Positions 1 to 8,717 of a DNA stretch of 64,000 nt are shown here, in pieces (the stretch's first letter is position 1; every line of letters starts with the position of its first letter). A model generated the notes under the pieces. The model saw nothing but the letters and a program-made list of their open reading frames with translations. It was not told the DNA's origin and did no database searches. This DNA is from Porphyrobacter sp. (GTDB taxonomy: Bacteria; Pseudomonadota; Alphaproteobacteria; Sphingomonadales; Sphingomonadaceae): assembly GCA_017744315.1 (NCBI GenBank), contig JAGIBN010000003.1:496001-560000 (forward strand), given 5' to 3'. The position numbers were made by a program, and so were the translations under genes.

Positions 1-502
1 CGATGCCGATGTTGATGAGCGCGCGGTAGATGCCGATAACGGTACCGAGCAGACCAACGAACGGCGCGGTCGCACCGACGGTGGCGAGGAACGGCAGGCC
101 GCTGGCGAGGCGAGCGTTGATCGAGTTCTCAGAGCGATCGAGCGAGCCGTGCAGCCAGTCGTGCGCTTCGAGCGAGTCGGTCATCTTGGTGTGCTGACCT
201 TCAGCGGCAAGGCCGTCGTCGACGAGCTGGCGCCAAGCGCTGTTCTTGTCGAGCTTCGAAGCACCCTCAGCCAGGGTGTTCGCGCGCCAGAAGTTGCCAC
301 GGATGTGCTTGTACTGGCTCAGAATGCGGTTCTGCTCCAGCAGCTTGGTGATCAGGATGTAGAACGATCCGACCGACATGATCACGAGAACCGTGAGAAT
401 GGACCATGCGATCGCACCGCCCTGGTGCATGGCTTCCATGAAGCCGAACTTGGTCTGCGGAGCCGCTTCGCCGGCGGCCGCGGCCAGGATGTCAATAAGC
501 AT
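1..502 (-). CDS. exbB: MotA/TolQ/ExbB proton channel family protein (ExbB), partial
   Basis: ExbB-type subunit of the inner-membrane motor that couples the proton gradient to TonB. The visible 167 residues start at the ATG at 502 (MLIDILAAA) and run off the left edge, so the C-terminal part is missing. A hydrophobic segment (AWSILTVLVIMSVGSFYILI) is followed by a cytoplasmic stretch, then the family-typical LPFLATVGATAPFVGLFGTV region that lines the channel. The gene lies 38 bases downstream of tonB on the same strand, the usual tonB-exbB-exbD order, so exbD is expected just outside the window. MotA/TolQ membership is clear; the choice of ExbB over TolQ rests on the adjacent tonB. Confidence 0.9.
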   Translation of the reverse strand, partial: MLIDILAAAAGEAAPQTKFGFMEAMHQGGAIAWSILTVLVIMSVGSFYILITKLLEQNRILSQYKHIRGNFWRANTLAEGASKLDKNSAWRQLVDDGLAAEGQHTKMTDSLEAHDWLHGSLDRSENSINARLASGLPFLATVGATAPFVGLLGTVIGIYRALINIGI

Positions 503-540
503 GCGGGTATTCCTCTCTTAGAAAGATCTGAAAGCCGAAT

Positions 541-1197
541 TTATCTGCTCAGCTGATAGACGATGGTCGTCGACGCCTGGCCCGTGGTCGGGTTGCCGTC
601 GTCATCCAATGCCGGGTTGTAGCGGGCGTAACGCGTCATGCCTTCGCAAGCCGCGTCATCGAGAACACTCGATCCGCTGGAGTTAGAAACGCTGCAGCTG
701 GTCACGCGGCCGTTTGCGCCGATCGTGACCCTGACGCCGACGCGTCCTTCGGTTTCATCGCGGATGGCGCGAGCAGGATAGTTCTCCTGAATGCGCGCAG
801 CCCAGCGATTTTGGCCGTCCGGAGTCGCGTTACGAGCCTGGGAAGGCGCGGGCGGCGGCGGCGGCGGAGCCGGCGGAGCAGCACGGGGTACCACAGGCGC
901 CGGAGGCGGCGGCGTGGTTACCGTCTGAATCGGCGGCGGTGCGATCGCGATATTGATCGGCGGCGGCGGTGCTACCGGTGGCGGCGGCCGTACCTCATCT
1001 GGCGGCGGCGGCGGCGGTTCTTCCTCCGGCGGCGGCGGTTCCTCGATATCCACGGTCGTCACGCGTTCGACCAGCTTCTTAGCCGCAGAGTATGCAAGGC
1101 CCGTAATGAGCACATAGCCAAGAGCAACGTGGATAAGGGCAACGACGATGATAGCGACAATCTTGTTACCGCTCATCTGTTGGTCAGCGTAAGCCAT
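541..1197 (-). CDS. tonB: TonB family energy transducer
   Basis: Transmits inner-membrane energy to outer-membrane TonB-dependent receptors. The 218-residue protein has one N-terminal membrane anchor (about residues 12-33), a long periplasmic proline-rich stretch (about 53-125, with runs such as EEPPPPEEEPPPPPP) and a C-terminal TonB domain (about 130-218) with the typical YPARAIRDETEGRVGVRVTI core. Length and architecture match ordinary TonB proteins. It precedes exbB on the minus strand. The start MAYADQQMSGNK is preceded by AAGGGA at a plausible distance. The GC-rich proline region produces arginine-rich shadow reading frames on the other strand, which are not genes. Confidence 0.93.
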   Translation of the reverse strand: MAYADQQMSGNKIVAIIVVALIHVALGYVLITGLAYSAAKKLVERVTTVDIEEPPPPEEEPPPPPPDEVRPPPPVAPPPPINIAIAPPPIQTVTTPPPPAPVVPRAAPPAPPPPPPAPSQARNATPDGQNRWAARIQENYPARAIRDETEGRVGVRVTIGANGRVTSCSVSNSSGSSVLDDAACEGMTRYARYNPALDDDGNPTTGQASTTIVYQLSR

Positions 1198-1550
1198 CCA
1201 GTCCCTTCACTCCGTTCGTAATTACACCGGACCGGGGCCCGGCACCGAAGAGAAACCTCCGGATCAGTAATCCGGGGGCTACCCCATAAAATTTCTACCG
1301 AAGGCCCCGTCGGCTGCGAAACCGATCCGGAAGGACATCCGGTAGAGCCAACGGAACCCTGTTGATTATCGTTCTCAGGTCCCGGTTGCCCCAAGCCTTA
1401 ACCGCGAAGAAAGGCTTGGGCAAACGCTTTGTCGGTTCACCTGCGATTCACGCGTTTACGGGTGGAAGATGGCTTGTGTCGAGAGTCATACCGGCCAATC
1501 ATAGGGTCGGCGCGCTTGGGGAAGTTCGCGGCGCGATTGGAGAATAGACG
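1198..1550. other. Intergenic region between tonB and the 1551 gene, with two inverted repeats
   Basis: This 353-base gap separates divergent genes and should hold both promoters. I find no coding sequence in it. Two inverted repeats are visible: CCGGAT/ATCCGG at 1259-1275, and a stronger 10-bp stem CCCAAGCCTT/AAGGCTTGGG at 1390-1399 and 1411-1420 with an 11-base loop. Neither has a T run, so they are more likely protein-binding or attenuator structures than intrinsic terminators. I could not identify a Fur-like or other named operator. Confidence 0.4.
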
Positions 1551-2426
1551 ATGTATTGTTTGAATCGAGGGGGCGGATACTTGCGGTCCAGGGCCTTGGC
1601 GGCGACGCTGCTTTTTGGCGCAACCTGCGGGATTCCGGGTGTTACGTACGCCCAGAACGCTTCCCCCGTACCGGTGGCTGCGGAAGCCACTTATGCCGAT
1701 ATCGCGGACCTGGTGCAGGCCTCGGGACTGGTGGCCTTGGTCAACGTCAAGAAGCAGGCCGTAGTCGAACCGGCACGCGCGCAGGGGCTCGCGCCCGGCC
1801 ATGTACGGCTCTATCTCGAAACACAGACCGAAGCGCTGCTTTCCGGTCGCGCGGCGATCGGCGAATCGATAGCCTATCTGGTTGACGTCCCACTTTTGCC
1901 GAATGGCAAGGCCCCGAAGCTCAAGAAGCAACGCTTCATCGTATTTGCTCAGCCCGTACCCGGGCGTCCGGGTGAACTTCAGCTCGCGGATCCGTCGGCA
2001 CAGTTGGCTGCCACACCCGAAACCGAGCAGAAGGTTCGCGCGGTGATCGCCCAGTTCGCCTCGCCTGACGCTCCCCCCAAGGTGACGGGCATTCGTGAAG
2101 CCATGTCGGTTGCTGGTAACCTTGCCGGCGAATCGGAGACGCAGCTGTTCCTCGATACGCAGACTGGCGTGCCGGTTTCGCTGAGCGTCGTTCGGCGCCC
2201 CGGCATGCAGCCGGAGTGGGGGGTTTCGTGGAGCGAGATCGTGGACCAGTCGGCCCGCGCGCCCCAGGTCGACACGGTCGAATGGTACCGGCTGGCTTGC
2301 TTCCTCCCTTATCGCCTGCCCGCTAATGCGCTGCTCCAGAACGACGGCCCTTCGCGCAATCGCGCCGACGCCGACTATCGCTTCATCATGGAACAGCTCG
2401 GAGCCTGCCCGCGCAATCGCGGTTGA
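1551..2426 (+). CDS. Conserved hypothetical secreted protein
   Basis: A 291-residue protein I do not recognise by function. A basic N terminus followed by a hydrophobic stretch ending in an Ala-X-Ala-like site (about residues 11-35, ending VTYAQ) suggests export to the periplasm. The mature part has no obvious catalytic motif or membrane segment. Two cysteines in the last 50 residues (ACFLPYR and GACPRN) might form a disulphide. The start is supported by GGAGAA eight bases upstream. It stands alone between divergent tonB and hom. The proteins predicted on the opposite strand here are shadows. Confidence 0.7.
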   Translation: MYCLNRGGGYLRSRALAATLLFGATCGIPGVTYAQNASPVPVAAEATYADIADLVQASGLVALVNVKKQAVVEPARAQGLAPGHVRLYLETQTEALLSGRAAIGESIAYLVDVPLLPNGKAPKLKKQRFIVFAQPVPGRPGELQLADPSAQLAATPETEQKVRAVIAQFASPDAPPKVTGIREAMSVAGNLAGESETQLFLDTQTGVPVSLSVVRRPGMQPEWGVSWSEIVDQSARAPQVDTVEWYRLACFLPYRLPANALLQNDGPSRNRADADYRFIMEQLGACPRNRG

Positions 2427-2502
2427 GTTCGTTCGGGCTCTAGCCAAGCGGGCCGCGGCGAATTAACGCCGCGCCCGCAACTCTAGGGACCCGAGGGAAC
2501 AC

Positions 2503-3816
2503 ATGGCCGCTTCGCATGACACATCACCGCTGAGGATCGCTCTGGCCGGTCTTGGTACGGTGGGCGGCGGGGTAATTCGTCTCCTCGAGACCAACGCCGA
2601 CCTGATCGCGCGCCGCGCCGGACGGCCGATCGAGATCGTTGCGGTCTGCGCTCGCGACCGCACCAAGGATCGCGGTGTCGATCTCTCGCGCTATCCCTGG
2701 GAAGACGACATGACGGTGCTCGCCGAGCGCGAGGACGTCGATGTCGTGGTCGAACTCGTAGGTGGTGCCGATGGCCCGGCCCTGGCCCTCGCTCGCCGGG
2801 CGCTGGCCGCGGGCAAAGGAGTGGTCACGGCCAACAAGGCGATGATCGCTCACCACGGCATGGAACTCGCCGGTGCGGCCGAATCCGCCAATGCCCCTCT
2901 CAAATTCGAGGCTGCGGTTGCTGGGGGCATTCCGGTAATCAAGGGCTTGCGCGAAGGCGCTGCGGCCAACGCCGTGTCGCGCATCTACGGCATTCTCAAC
3001 GGCACCTGTAACTACATCCTCTCGACGATGGAAAAGTCGGGTCGCGATTTCGGCGATGTGCTCGGCGAAGCCCAGGCGCTCGGTTACGCCGAGGCGGACC
3101 CAAGCTTCGACATCGAAGGTGTCGACGCGGCACATAAACTGGCGATCCTGGCGGCCATAGCGTTTGGCGGACGCATCGATTTCGAAGCGATGAAGATCGA
3201 CGGCATCACGCGCATCCGCAGCGCTGACATCGCCCAGGCTGCAGCGCTTGGCTACGTCATCCGCTTGATCGGCATCGCCAACCGCGACGAGGAAAGAGGC
3301 GGCCTGTTCCAGCGCGTTCAGCCTTGCCTCGTTCCCCTGACCCACCCGCTTTCGGCGGTCGATGGGCCGACCAATGCGGTCGTCGTCGAAGGCAATTTCT
3401 CCGGTCGGTTGCTGTTCCAGGGCGCAGGTGCGGGCGATGGACCGACGGCCAGCGCCGTCGTCGCGGACCTGATCGACATCGCGCGGGGCGTCGCGACCGT
3501 GCCGTTCTCGGTGCCGGTCGATGAGCTCGAATCGCTCGAAGCCGCTGATCCGGGCCACCGTGTGAGCAGCACCTACTTGCGCTTCACCGTGACTGACCGT
3601 CCGGGCGTTCTGGCGGAGATCACCGCCGCCATGCGCGATGCCGGGGTCTCGATCGAGAGCCTGATCCAGCACGGCCGGCACGAGGAAGGCGGCGAAGTCC
3701 TGGTGGCGATGGTCACTCATGAAGGACCGGAAAGCGGCGTGGCCCGCGCGCTGAGCCTGCTCGAAGGTTCCGCGAGCCTTACCGAGCCGCCGCTGGTGAT
3801 GCCTCTGCTCGGATAG
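2503..3816 (+). CDS. hom: Homoserine dehydrogenase
   Basis: Reduces aspartate semialdehyde to homoserine for threonine, methionine and isoleucine synthesis. The 437-residue protein has the N-terminal nucleotide-binding fold with GLGTVGGGV (about residues 17-25), the catalytic domain signatures NGTCNYILS and AEADPSFDIEGVDAAHK, and a C-terminal ACT domain (TDRPGVLAEITAAM, about residues 363-437) that normally mediates feedback control by threonine. Length is typical of monofunctional bacterial enzymes with an ACT tail. The start follows a purine-rich AGGGAA. Its last 38 bases overlap the 3' end of a gene on the other strand, and glpX follows on the same strand, a common alphaproteobacterial neighbourhood. 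Confidence 0.97.
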   Translation: MAASHDTSPLRIALAGLGTVGGGVIRLLETNADLIARRAGRPIEIVAVCARDRTKDRGVDLSRYPWEDDMTVLAEREDVDVVVELVGGADGPALALARRALAAGKGVVTANKAMIAHHGMELAGAAESANAPLKFEAAVAGGIPVIKGLREGAAANAVSRIYGILNGTCNYILSTMEKSGRDFGDVLGEAQALGYAEADPSFDIEGVDAAHKLAILAAIAFGGRIDFEAMKIDGITRIRSADIAQAAALGYVIRLIGIANRDEERGGLFQRVQPCLVPLTHPLSAVDGPTNAVVVEGNFSGRLLFQGAGAGDGPTASAVVADLIDIARGVATVPFSVPVDELESLEAADPGHRVSSTYLRFTVTDRPGVLAEITAAMRDAGVSIESLIQHGRHEEGGEVLVAMVTHEGPESGVARALSLLEGSASLTEPPLVMPLLG

Positions 3817-4261
3817 GTTGCCGGGGCGGTCCATCTTCCGCCCGGAATACCATTGCCGCCTCCTCTTCGGTCAGCGGCACCGGGATTGCGCTCAAGTCAA
3901 TCAGGTGCACCTGGGGCGGCACCCATCCGCCCTTCATGCAGACCGACTGGCTCTCGCAGGGAGGGATGCCGAACACGTCGGGTGCGCGCGGTATCCCGTC
4001 GAAAACCGGCTGGCCGGTGCGGATTGCTTGATCGGTCGACGATTCCACCCGGTAAGCGTCAGGATCGGTGGCGCAGACGACGATTTCGCCGGGTTTGCCT
4101 GGCTGGCATTTGCGCGTGAGGCCCGGCGGCCGATAGGCCTCGCGGGCGACCTCGATCATCTCTTCGGCAGTGGGTTCGTCCCCAGCGTCCTGAGCAAAGG
4201 CGGGCGGTGCAGCGAAACTGGCCGCAAGCGCTGCAGCTAATAGGCTGGCGGACTTTGGCAC
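3779..4261 (-). CDS. Small secreted protein of unknown function
   Basis: I place the start at the GTG at 4261, because GAGGAAGGGGG lies just upstream and the next residues form a clear signal peptide (PKSASLLAAALAASFAAPPAFAQ). The 160-residue product is then exported. The mature part is proline-rich with four cysteines (TRKCQPG, VVCATD, PPCESQSVCMKGG), probably two disulphides. A similar Cys and Pro pattern is familiar from uncharacterised sphingomonad periplasmic proteins. The gene lies antisense between hom and glpX and overlaps the hom 3' end by 38 bases tail to tail. Longer upstream starts would destroy the signal peptide. Confidence 0.75.
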   Translation of the reverse strand: MPKSASLLAAALAASFAAPPAFAQDAGDEPTAEEMIEVAREAYRPPGLTRKCQPGKPGEIVVCATDPDAYRVESSTDQAIRTGQPVFDGIPRAPDVFGIPPCESQSVCMKGGWVPPQVHLIDLSAIPVPLTEEEAAMVFRAEDGPPRQPIRAEASPAAAR

Positions 4262-4397
4262 GGGGCCCCCTTCCTCCAAGACGCGCGTCAAATTGGATTC
4301 ATGTGCTGAATCGCCGATGAACTGACCAAAGGTGCGCTCGACACCGCTTCGTTGGGGGCATAACTTCGCAAATATTGCCAACAGATGCGGAGCCGCC

Positions 4398-5381
4398 ATG
4401 CCCTCCAGCAAGACCGTCGCCAACGGCAGTGTCCTCGACCGAGTGCTAGTGCTTGAAATGGTCCGCGTGACCGAAGCTGCAGCGATTGCCGCCTCGGGCC
4501 TGATCGGTCGGGGCGATGAAAAAGCTGCCGATGCGGCCGCAGTGGAGGCGATGCGCCGGGCGTTCGACGATCTCTACATCGATGGCACCGTCGTCATCGG
4601 AGAGGGCGAACGCGACGAAGCGCCGATGCTTTACATCGGCGAACGGGTCGGCGGGGCGCCGGACAAGGGCCCCAAGATCGACATCGCTCTCGACCCGCTC
4701 GAGGGCACGACGATCACCGCCAAGGCCGGCGCCAACGCGCTGGCGGTCCTCGCAGCGGCCGAGAAGGGCTGCCTGCTCAACGCGCCCGACGTCTATATGG
4801 AGAAGCTGGCCGTCGGACCGGGCTATCCGCCGGGCGTGATCGATCTAACCAAGACGGCTCGTGAAAACATCGAGGCCGTGGCCAAGGCCAAGGGCGTCGC
4901 GCCCAACGAATTGATCGCCTGCGTGCTCGACCGACCACGCCACGCTGCGCTGATCGCGGAACTGCGCGAGATCGGTTGCGGCATTCAACTCATTCCCGAC
5001 GGCGACGTGGCCGGCGTGATTGCCACGACCGACCCCGACACCACGATCGACATCTACATGGGCTCGGGCGGCGCTCCGGAAGGTGTACTGGCCGCCGCGG
5101 CGCTGCGTTGTGTCGGTGGGCAGTTCAACGGCCGCCTGCTGTTCCGCAATGACGACGAGAGAGGCCGGGCCCGCAAGTTGGGCATCGAGGACCTCGACCG
5201 AATCTATCTGTTGGAGGACCTGGCGAAGGGCGACTGCATCTTCGCCGCGACGGGCGTTACCGATGGCTCGCTGCTCGAAGGCGTCAAGCGGCGCCGCGGG
5301 CTCATGACTACCGAAAGTGTCGTCATGCGCGCCAGCACCGGGACCGTGCGCTGGGTCAAGACCGAGCACCGGGTCGATTGA
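4398..5381 (+). CDS. glpX: Class II fructose-1,6-bisphosphatase
   Basis: Hydrolyses fructose 1,6-bisphosphate in gluconeogenesis, using a divalent metal. The start at 4398 (MPSSKTVANGSVLDR) gives 327 residues, the normal GlpX length, and has CGGAG upstream. The in-frame extension to 4332 lacks family similarity. Metal and substrate motifs are present: VVIGEGERDEAPMLYIGE near residue 60 and ALDPLEGTT near residue 95, then GGAPEGVLAAAALRC later in the chain. It follows hom, separated by the antisense gene at 3779-4261. Confidence 0.96.
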   Translation: MPSSKTVANGSVLDRVLVLEMVRVTEAAAIAASGLIGRGDEKAADAAAVEAMRRAFDDLYIDGTVVIGEGERDEAPMLYIGERVGGAPDKGPKIDIALDPLEGTTITAKAGANALAVLAAAEKGCLLNAPDVYMEKLAVGPGYPPGVIDLTKTARENIEAVAKAKGVAPNELIACVLDRPRHAALIAELREIGCGIQLIPDGDVAGVIATTDPDTTIDIYMGSGGAPEGVLAAAALRCVGGQFNGRLLFRNDDERGRARKLGIEDLDRIYLLEDLAKGDCIFAATGVTDGSLLEGVKRRRGLMTTESVVMRASTGTVRWVKTEHRVD

Positions 5382-5384
5382 GCC

Positions 5385-7127
5385 TCAGGGCGCTCCTGCG
5401 AATTGCGCGTAGTCGGCTACAGGCGGCACGGCCAGATCCGCTCGATCGAGCCGGCGCCAGGTCGGATCACGACCCAAGGATGCGTTGTAAGTCGGAGTGA
5501 AGCTGTAGTCGTCCTTCGTGGCCGACATCAGAGAGGGGCCGTAGAACGCCACGGTCTGCTCTGGTGCATAGCCCATCACAGCCAGCAGCGTGGGGAATAT
5601 CCGGAAGTGGCTCATGCCGTCGAAGTTGGCGGAGGAATAGGTCCGCCAGTCCACCGTTGAATCCGATCCCGTGATGGCCACCAGCGGGACAGCGCCTTCC
5701 TCGGGCCGGGGATCGGGGACGCAATGCGTCGATCCGCCCGCGCCACCCCTCTCGTGCAGGTCCTGGCCATGGTCCGAAGTGTAGAGGATGACCGCGCCCG
5801 TCCCCGGTACTTGCGGCAGCAACCGATCGAAGAACCCGCCGGTGCTCCAGGCAACGGTGTTGCGATAGGCATTGCGGTAGAGCCGCCAGTCATCCTCGCT
5901 CTCTGCCGTGACGCCGGGAAGCGACGCGATGTCGGTGATGCCTTCGGAGCGGCCCCGCACCGGGAGCGGGCGAAACTTGGCTGCGGCATCGGGAAACTTG
6001 TCGGCCACGGGGAAGTGGGCGCCGACCTTGTTGACCAGGATCAGCTCTGCGGTTCCGTTGTGTAGCCGCTCGCCAAGCAACTGCGCCAGACGATGGTCGC
6101 GTTCCGGCACGGGCGTGTCGCCGATCTGGATGAAGTCGTCGATCTCGGCTCGCTCGGCCGGGGTCATCAGGTTCTGCAGTTGTCCACCCTGACGCTGCCC
6201 GTCGAGATAGACCGTGCGGAAACCGGCGCGATGGGCGTAGGCCCAGACCGAGGGCATCTCCTCTGCAGCCCGGCGGTAATTGGCGCGGGTGCCGCCGAAG
6301 CGCAGTGTTCTGTTACTGCCGGCGCTGCAGTTGGCGATCGAAGCGGCCACGCCGAAATTGGCGATCCGCAACCCCGGCCGGTCTCCGGCGAGTCCGGAAT
6401 AGACGCCCGCGCGCTGATTTATGTCGAGGTAGTTGGCGGCGACGCTTTCATCGATCACCAGCACCACGTCACCAGTTGCGAGGGCGCGGCTTGGCGTCAG
6501 GTTCACCGCCTGGCGCGGGTGCTCTTTCTCCGTCAGCCCGAGCGTGGCCATGATCGCCCCCTGGGCCAGCGGAGAGAACGGCGCCGGCAGCGCCTTCGCG
6601 CCTTCACCTCCCCGCAGGTAGAGCATGCCAGCGAGGGCGATTACCGCACCCAACGGAATGATCCAGCCGATGCCATAGCGCAGGGCAAATCGGCCGGGCG
6701 GGAGGGCGATGGCGAGAAACAGGATCGAGGCCGCGCCGATCGCTTGGAGTAGCACTGTGCCGTGTTGGCTCAACGCGTCGCCGGCATCGCCGCGGGAGGC
6801 GACCATCATCTCGAAGGCTTCGTAGACCAGCGGAGAGCCCGTCGACCATTCGTAGCTCTGCAGCATCACGGAACCGATCGCGAGAACGGCTGCGGCGATG
6901 ACCCTGAGAGGCGTGGAGAGGATAAACGCCGCGGCGCAGAGGGCGAGCACGAGCGCGCCATAGAGCACCAGGAACGCGAGCAACTCCGTCGAGAGCCCCA
7001 GAGACGCCACTCGTTCAGCGACGCTGGCGTGATCGAAAGCGAGGTAGAGCGCGAGCAGCAGCAGCTTCGTCGATAAGCGAGCCGCGCCAGCCGGGGCCGG
7101 GCGGAATTGCGGTTCGCTCTTCGACAT
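5385..7127 (-). CDS. Membrane-anchored sulfatase / phosphoethanolamine-transferase-like protein
   Basis: Alkaline-phosphatase-superfamily enzyme of the EptA/LtaS type, probably modifying a lipid or glycan at the periplasmic face. The 580-residue chain has about five membrane segments in residues 20-170, then a periplasmic catalytic domain. It begins with VVLVIDESVAANYL (residues 221-234), where EptA-type enzymes have a Glu-Thr nucleophile; here the nucleophile would be Ser228. Other superfamily motifs are NKVGAHFP and YTSDHGQDL (Asp-His metal ligands), followed by GGSTHCVP. Convergent with glpX, three bases away. The substrate cannot be told from sequence; a phosphoethanolamine transferase is my best guess. 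Confidence 0.8.
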   Translation of the reverse strand: MSKSEPQFRPAPAGAARLSTKLLLLALYLAFDHASVAERVASLGLSTELLAFLVLYGALVLALCAAAFILSTPLRVIAAAVLAIGSVMLQSYEWSTGSPLVYEAFEMMVASRGDAGDALSQHGTVLLQAIGAASILFLAIALPPGRFALRYGIGWIIPLGAVIALAGMLYLRGGEGAKALPAPFSPLAQGAIMATLGLTEKEHPRQAVNLTPSRALATGDVVLVIDESVAANYLDINQRAGVYSGLAGDRPGLRIANFGVAASIANCSAGSNRTLRFGGTRANYRRAAEEMPSVWAYAHRAGFRTVYLDGQRQGGQLQNLMTPAERAEIDDFIQIGDTPVPERDHRLAQLLGERLHNGTAELILVNKVGAHFPVADKFPDAAAKFRPLPVRGRSEGITDIASLPGVTAESEDDWRLYRNAYRNTVAWSTGGFFDRLLPQVPGTGAVILYTSDHGQDLHERGGAGGSTHCVPDPRPEEGAVPLVAITGSDSTVDWRTYSSANFDGMSHFRIFPTLLAVMGYAPEQTVAFYGPSLMSATKDDYSFTPTYNASLGRDPTWRRLDRADLAVPPVADYAQFAGAP

Positions 7128-7326
7128 TGCGACCCCTCGCCCTCGTGCTTCCCGGAGTGTCAGAGCGCGGCAATTAGGCCTATTGTCTTAACGTCCTGCA
7201 AAGCGGACTGGTCACAGACCGGGGATAGACCGTGACTCAGGTTGCAATCATGTGACGCTTGGCTAGAGCCGGGCACATCCGAATCCAGCGCGAAAACGCC
7301 AGAAAGCAAACGAGGGCCCACCCGCG

Positions 7327-8262
7327 ATGAAACTGATGGCCGGCAATTCGAACCTGCCGCTCGCCCGCGCTATCGCGGCTTATCTCGAGGCTGAGCTGAC
7401 CGACGCGAGCGTCCGGCGGTTCGCTGACGAAGAGATCTTCGTCGAGATCCACGAAAACGTTCGCGGCGAAGACGTCTTCATCATCCAGTCGACGAGCTAT
7501 CCAGCCAACGACAACCTGATGGAGCTGTTGATCGCGATCGACGCCTGCCGCCGTGCTTCGGCCAAGCGAATCACCGCGGTGCTGCCCTATTTCGGCTATG
7601 CCCGCCAGGATCGGAAACCCGGTCCACGTACGCCGATCTCGGCCAAGCTGGTCGCCAACCTGATCACCGAAGCGGGCGCCAACCGCGTGCTTTCGGTCGA
7701 TCTGCACGCCGGGCAGATCCAGGGCTTTTTCGATATCCCGACCGATAACCTCTACGCGGCGCCGACCATGGCGGCCGACATCAAGAGCCGGTACGACGGA
7801 AAGGACCTGATGGTCGTTTCGCCGGACGTGGGCGGCGTGGTGCGCGCCCGCGCGCTGGCCAAGCGCCTCGACAACGCCCCGCTCGCCATCGTCGACAAGC
7901 GTCGCGAACGGCCGGGCGAATCCGAAGTCATGAACATCATCGGCGACGTACGCGGCCGCTGCTGCATCCTGGCGGACGACATCGTCGATTCGGGCGGGAC
8001 CCTGTGCAACGCGGCCCAGGCGCTAATGGATGCCGGGGCAAAGAGCGTGGCTGCCTACATCACTCATGGTGTGCTTTCGGGCAGCGCCGTGGCCCGCGTG
8101 GACAAGTCCGCGCTGACCGAGCTGGTCATCACTGATTCAATCCTGCCGACCGACGCGACCACTGATTCCAGCCGCATCCGCGTGCTGTCGGTCGCACCGC
8201 TGATCGGCGAGGCGGTGCGACGCATCGCGGACGAAAGCAGCGTCAGCTCGCTGTTCGATTGA
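7327..8262 (+). CDS. prs: Ribose-phosphate pyrophosphokinase
   Basis: Makes PRPP from ribose 5-phosphate and ATP, feeding purine, pyrimidine, histidine, tryptophan and NAD synthesis. The 311-residue sequence has the ATP-contacting [11 protein letters not shown], the signature [14 protein letters not shown] and the PRPP loop [10 protein letters not shown]. Length is that of class I enzymes. It starts [14 protein letters not shown] perfect 20-base palindrome overlaps its stop codon, and a cupin gene and a histidinol-phosphatase-like gene follow on the same strand. Confidence 0.97.
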   Translation: MKLMAGNSNLPLARAIAAYLEAELTDASVRRFADEEIFVEIHENVRGEDVFIIQSTSYPANDNLMELLIAIDACRRASAKRITAVLPYFGYARQDRKPGPRTPISAKLVANLITEAGANRVLSVDLHAGQIQGFFDIPTDNLYAAPTMAADIKSRYDGKDLMVVSPDVGGVVRARALAKRLDNAPLAIVDKRRERPGESEVMNIIGDVRGRCCILADDIVDSGGTLCNAAQALMDAGAKSVAAYITHGVLSGSAVARVDKSALTELVITDSILPTDATTDSSRIRVLSVAPLIGEAVRRIADESSVSSLFD

Positions 8263-8280
8263 ACCCCCGTACGGGGGTTC
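8261..8280 (+). terminator. Perfect GC-rich palindrome overlapping the prs stop codon
   Basis: A perfect 20-base palindrome (arm GAACCCCCGT) begins inside the TGA stop codon of prs. As RNA it would fold into a stable hairpin. No T run follows, so it may be a weak or factor-assisted terminator, or an RNA-stability element that separates prs from the cupin gene 15 bases further on. Being fully symmetrical, it could equally be a DNA-binding site for a dimeric protein. Confidence 0.5.
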
Positions 8281-8294
8281 TGGGGAGTATCGCC

Positions 8295-8717
8295 ATGCGC
8301 CTCAGTTGGATCATCGCCGCCGCGGTCTATGCCGTCTCGCTGCCGTTCGCCTATGCGCAGGCGCAGCAGGAAGCGGAGAGTACCCGGCCACCTCCCGGTT
8401 CGAACGAGGTCCTGCGTTCGCCGATCTCCGGCATCCCCGGGGTCGAGGTGATCGTCTCCGACGTGGTGATCCCGCCGAATGCCCAGGTCGCGCGACACTA
8501 TCATCCGGGAGAGGAATTCCTCTACCTGATCGAAGGCACCGCCATCCATGTCGAGGAAGGCAAGCCCGACCTCCCGCTCAAGGCCGGCGACACTTACGTA
8601 ATCCCGCCGCGCGCGATCCACGCCCCCAAGGGTGGACCGGAGGGCGCGCGGGCGATTGTTTTTCGCGTCCACACCGCCGGTCAGCCCGAACGAATAGAAG
8701 CTCCGGAAGCCCCATGA
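8295..8717 (+). CDS. Secreted cupin-domain protein
   Basis: Small beta-barrel cupin protein of unknown substrate. The start at 8295 (MRLSWIIAAAVYAVSLPFAYA) has GGGGAG eight bases upstream and gives a signal peptide, so the product is periplasmic and about 140 residues long. The cupin motifs are intact: HYHPGEEFLYLIEG (metal-binding His-X-His and Glu) and, later, GDTYVIPPRAIHAPKG. It is read after prs and overlaps the next gene by the four bases ATGA, so those two are probably co-translated. Confidence 0.85.
   Translation: MRLSWIIAAAVYAVSLPFAYAQAQQEAESTRPPPGSNEVLRSPISGIPGVEVIVSDVVIPPNAQVARHYHPGEEFLYLIEGTAIHVEEGKPDLPLKAGDTYVIPPRAIHAPKGGPEGARAIVFRVHTAGQPERIEAPEAP

Noticed and set aside
2524-3834. 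Minus-strand frame of over 400 codons opposite hom
   Set aside because: hom is a certain gene with all motifs; the antisense frame has no recognisable features.
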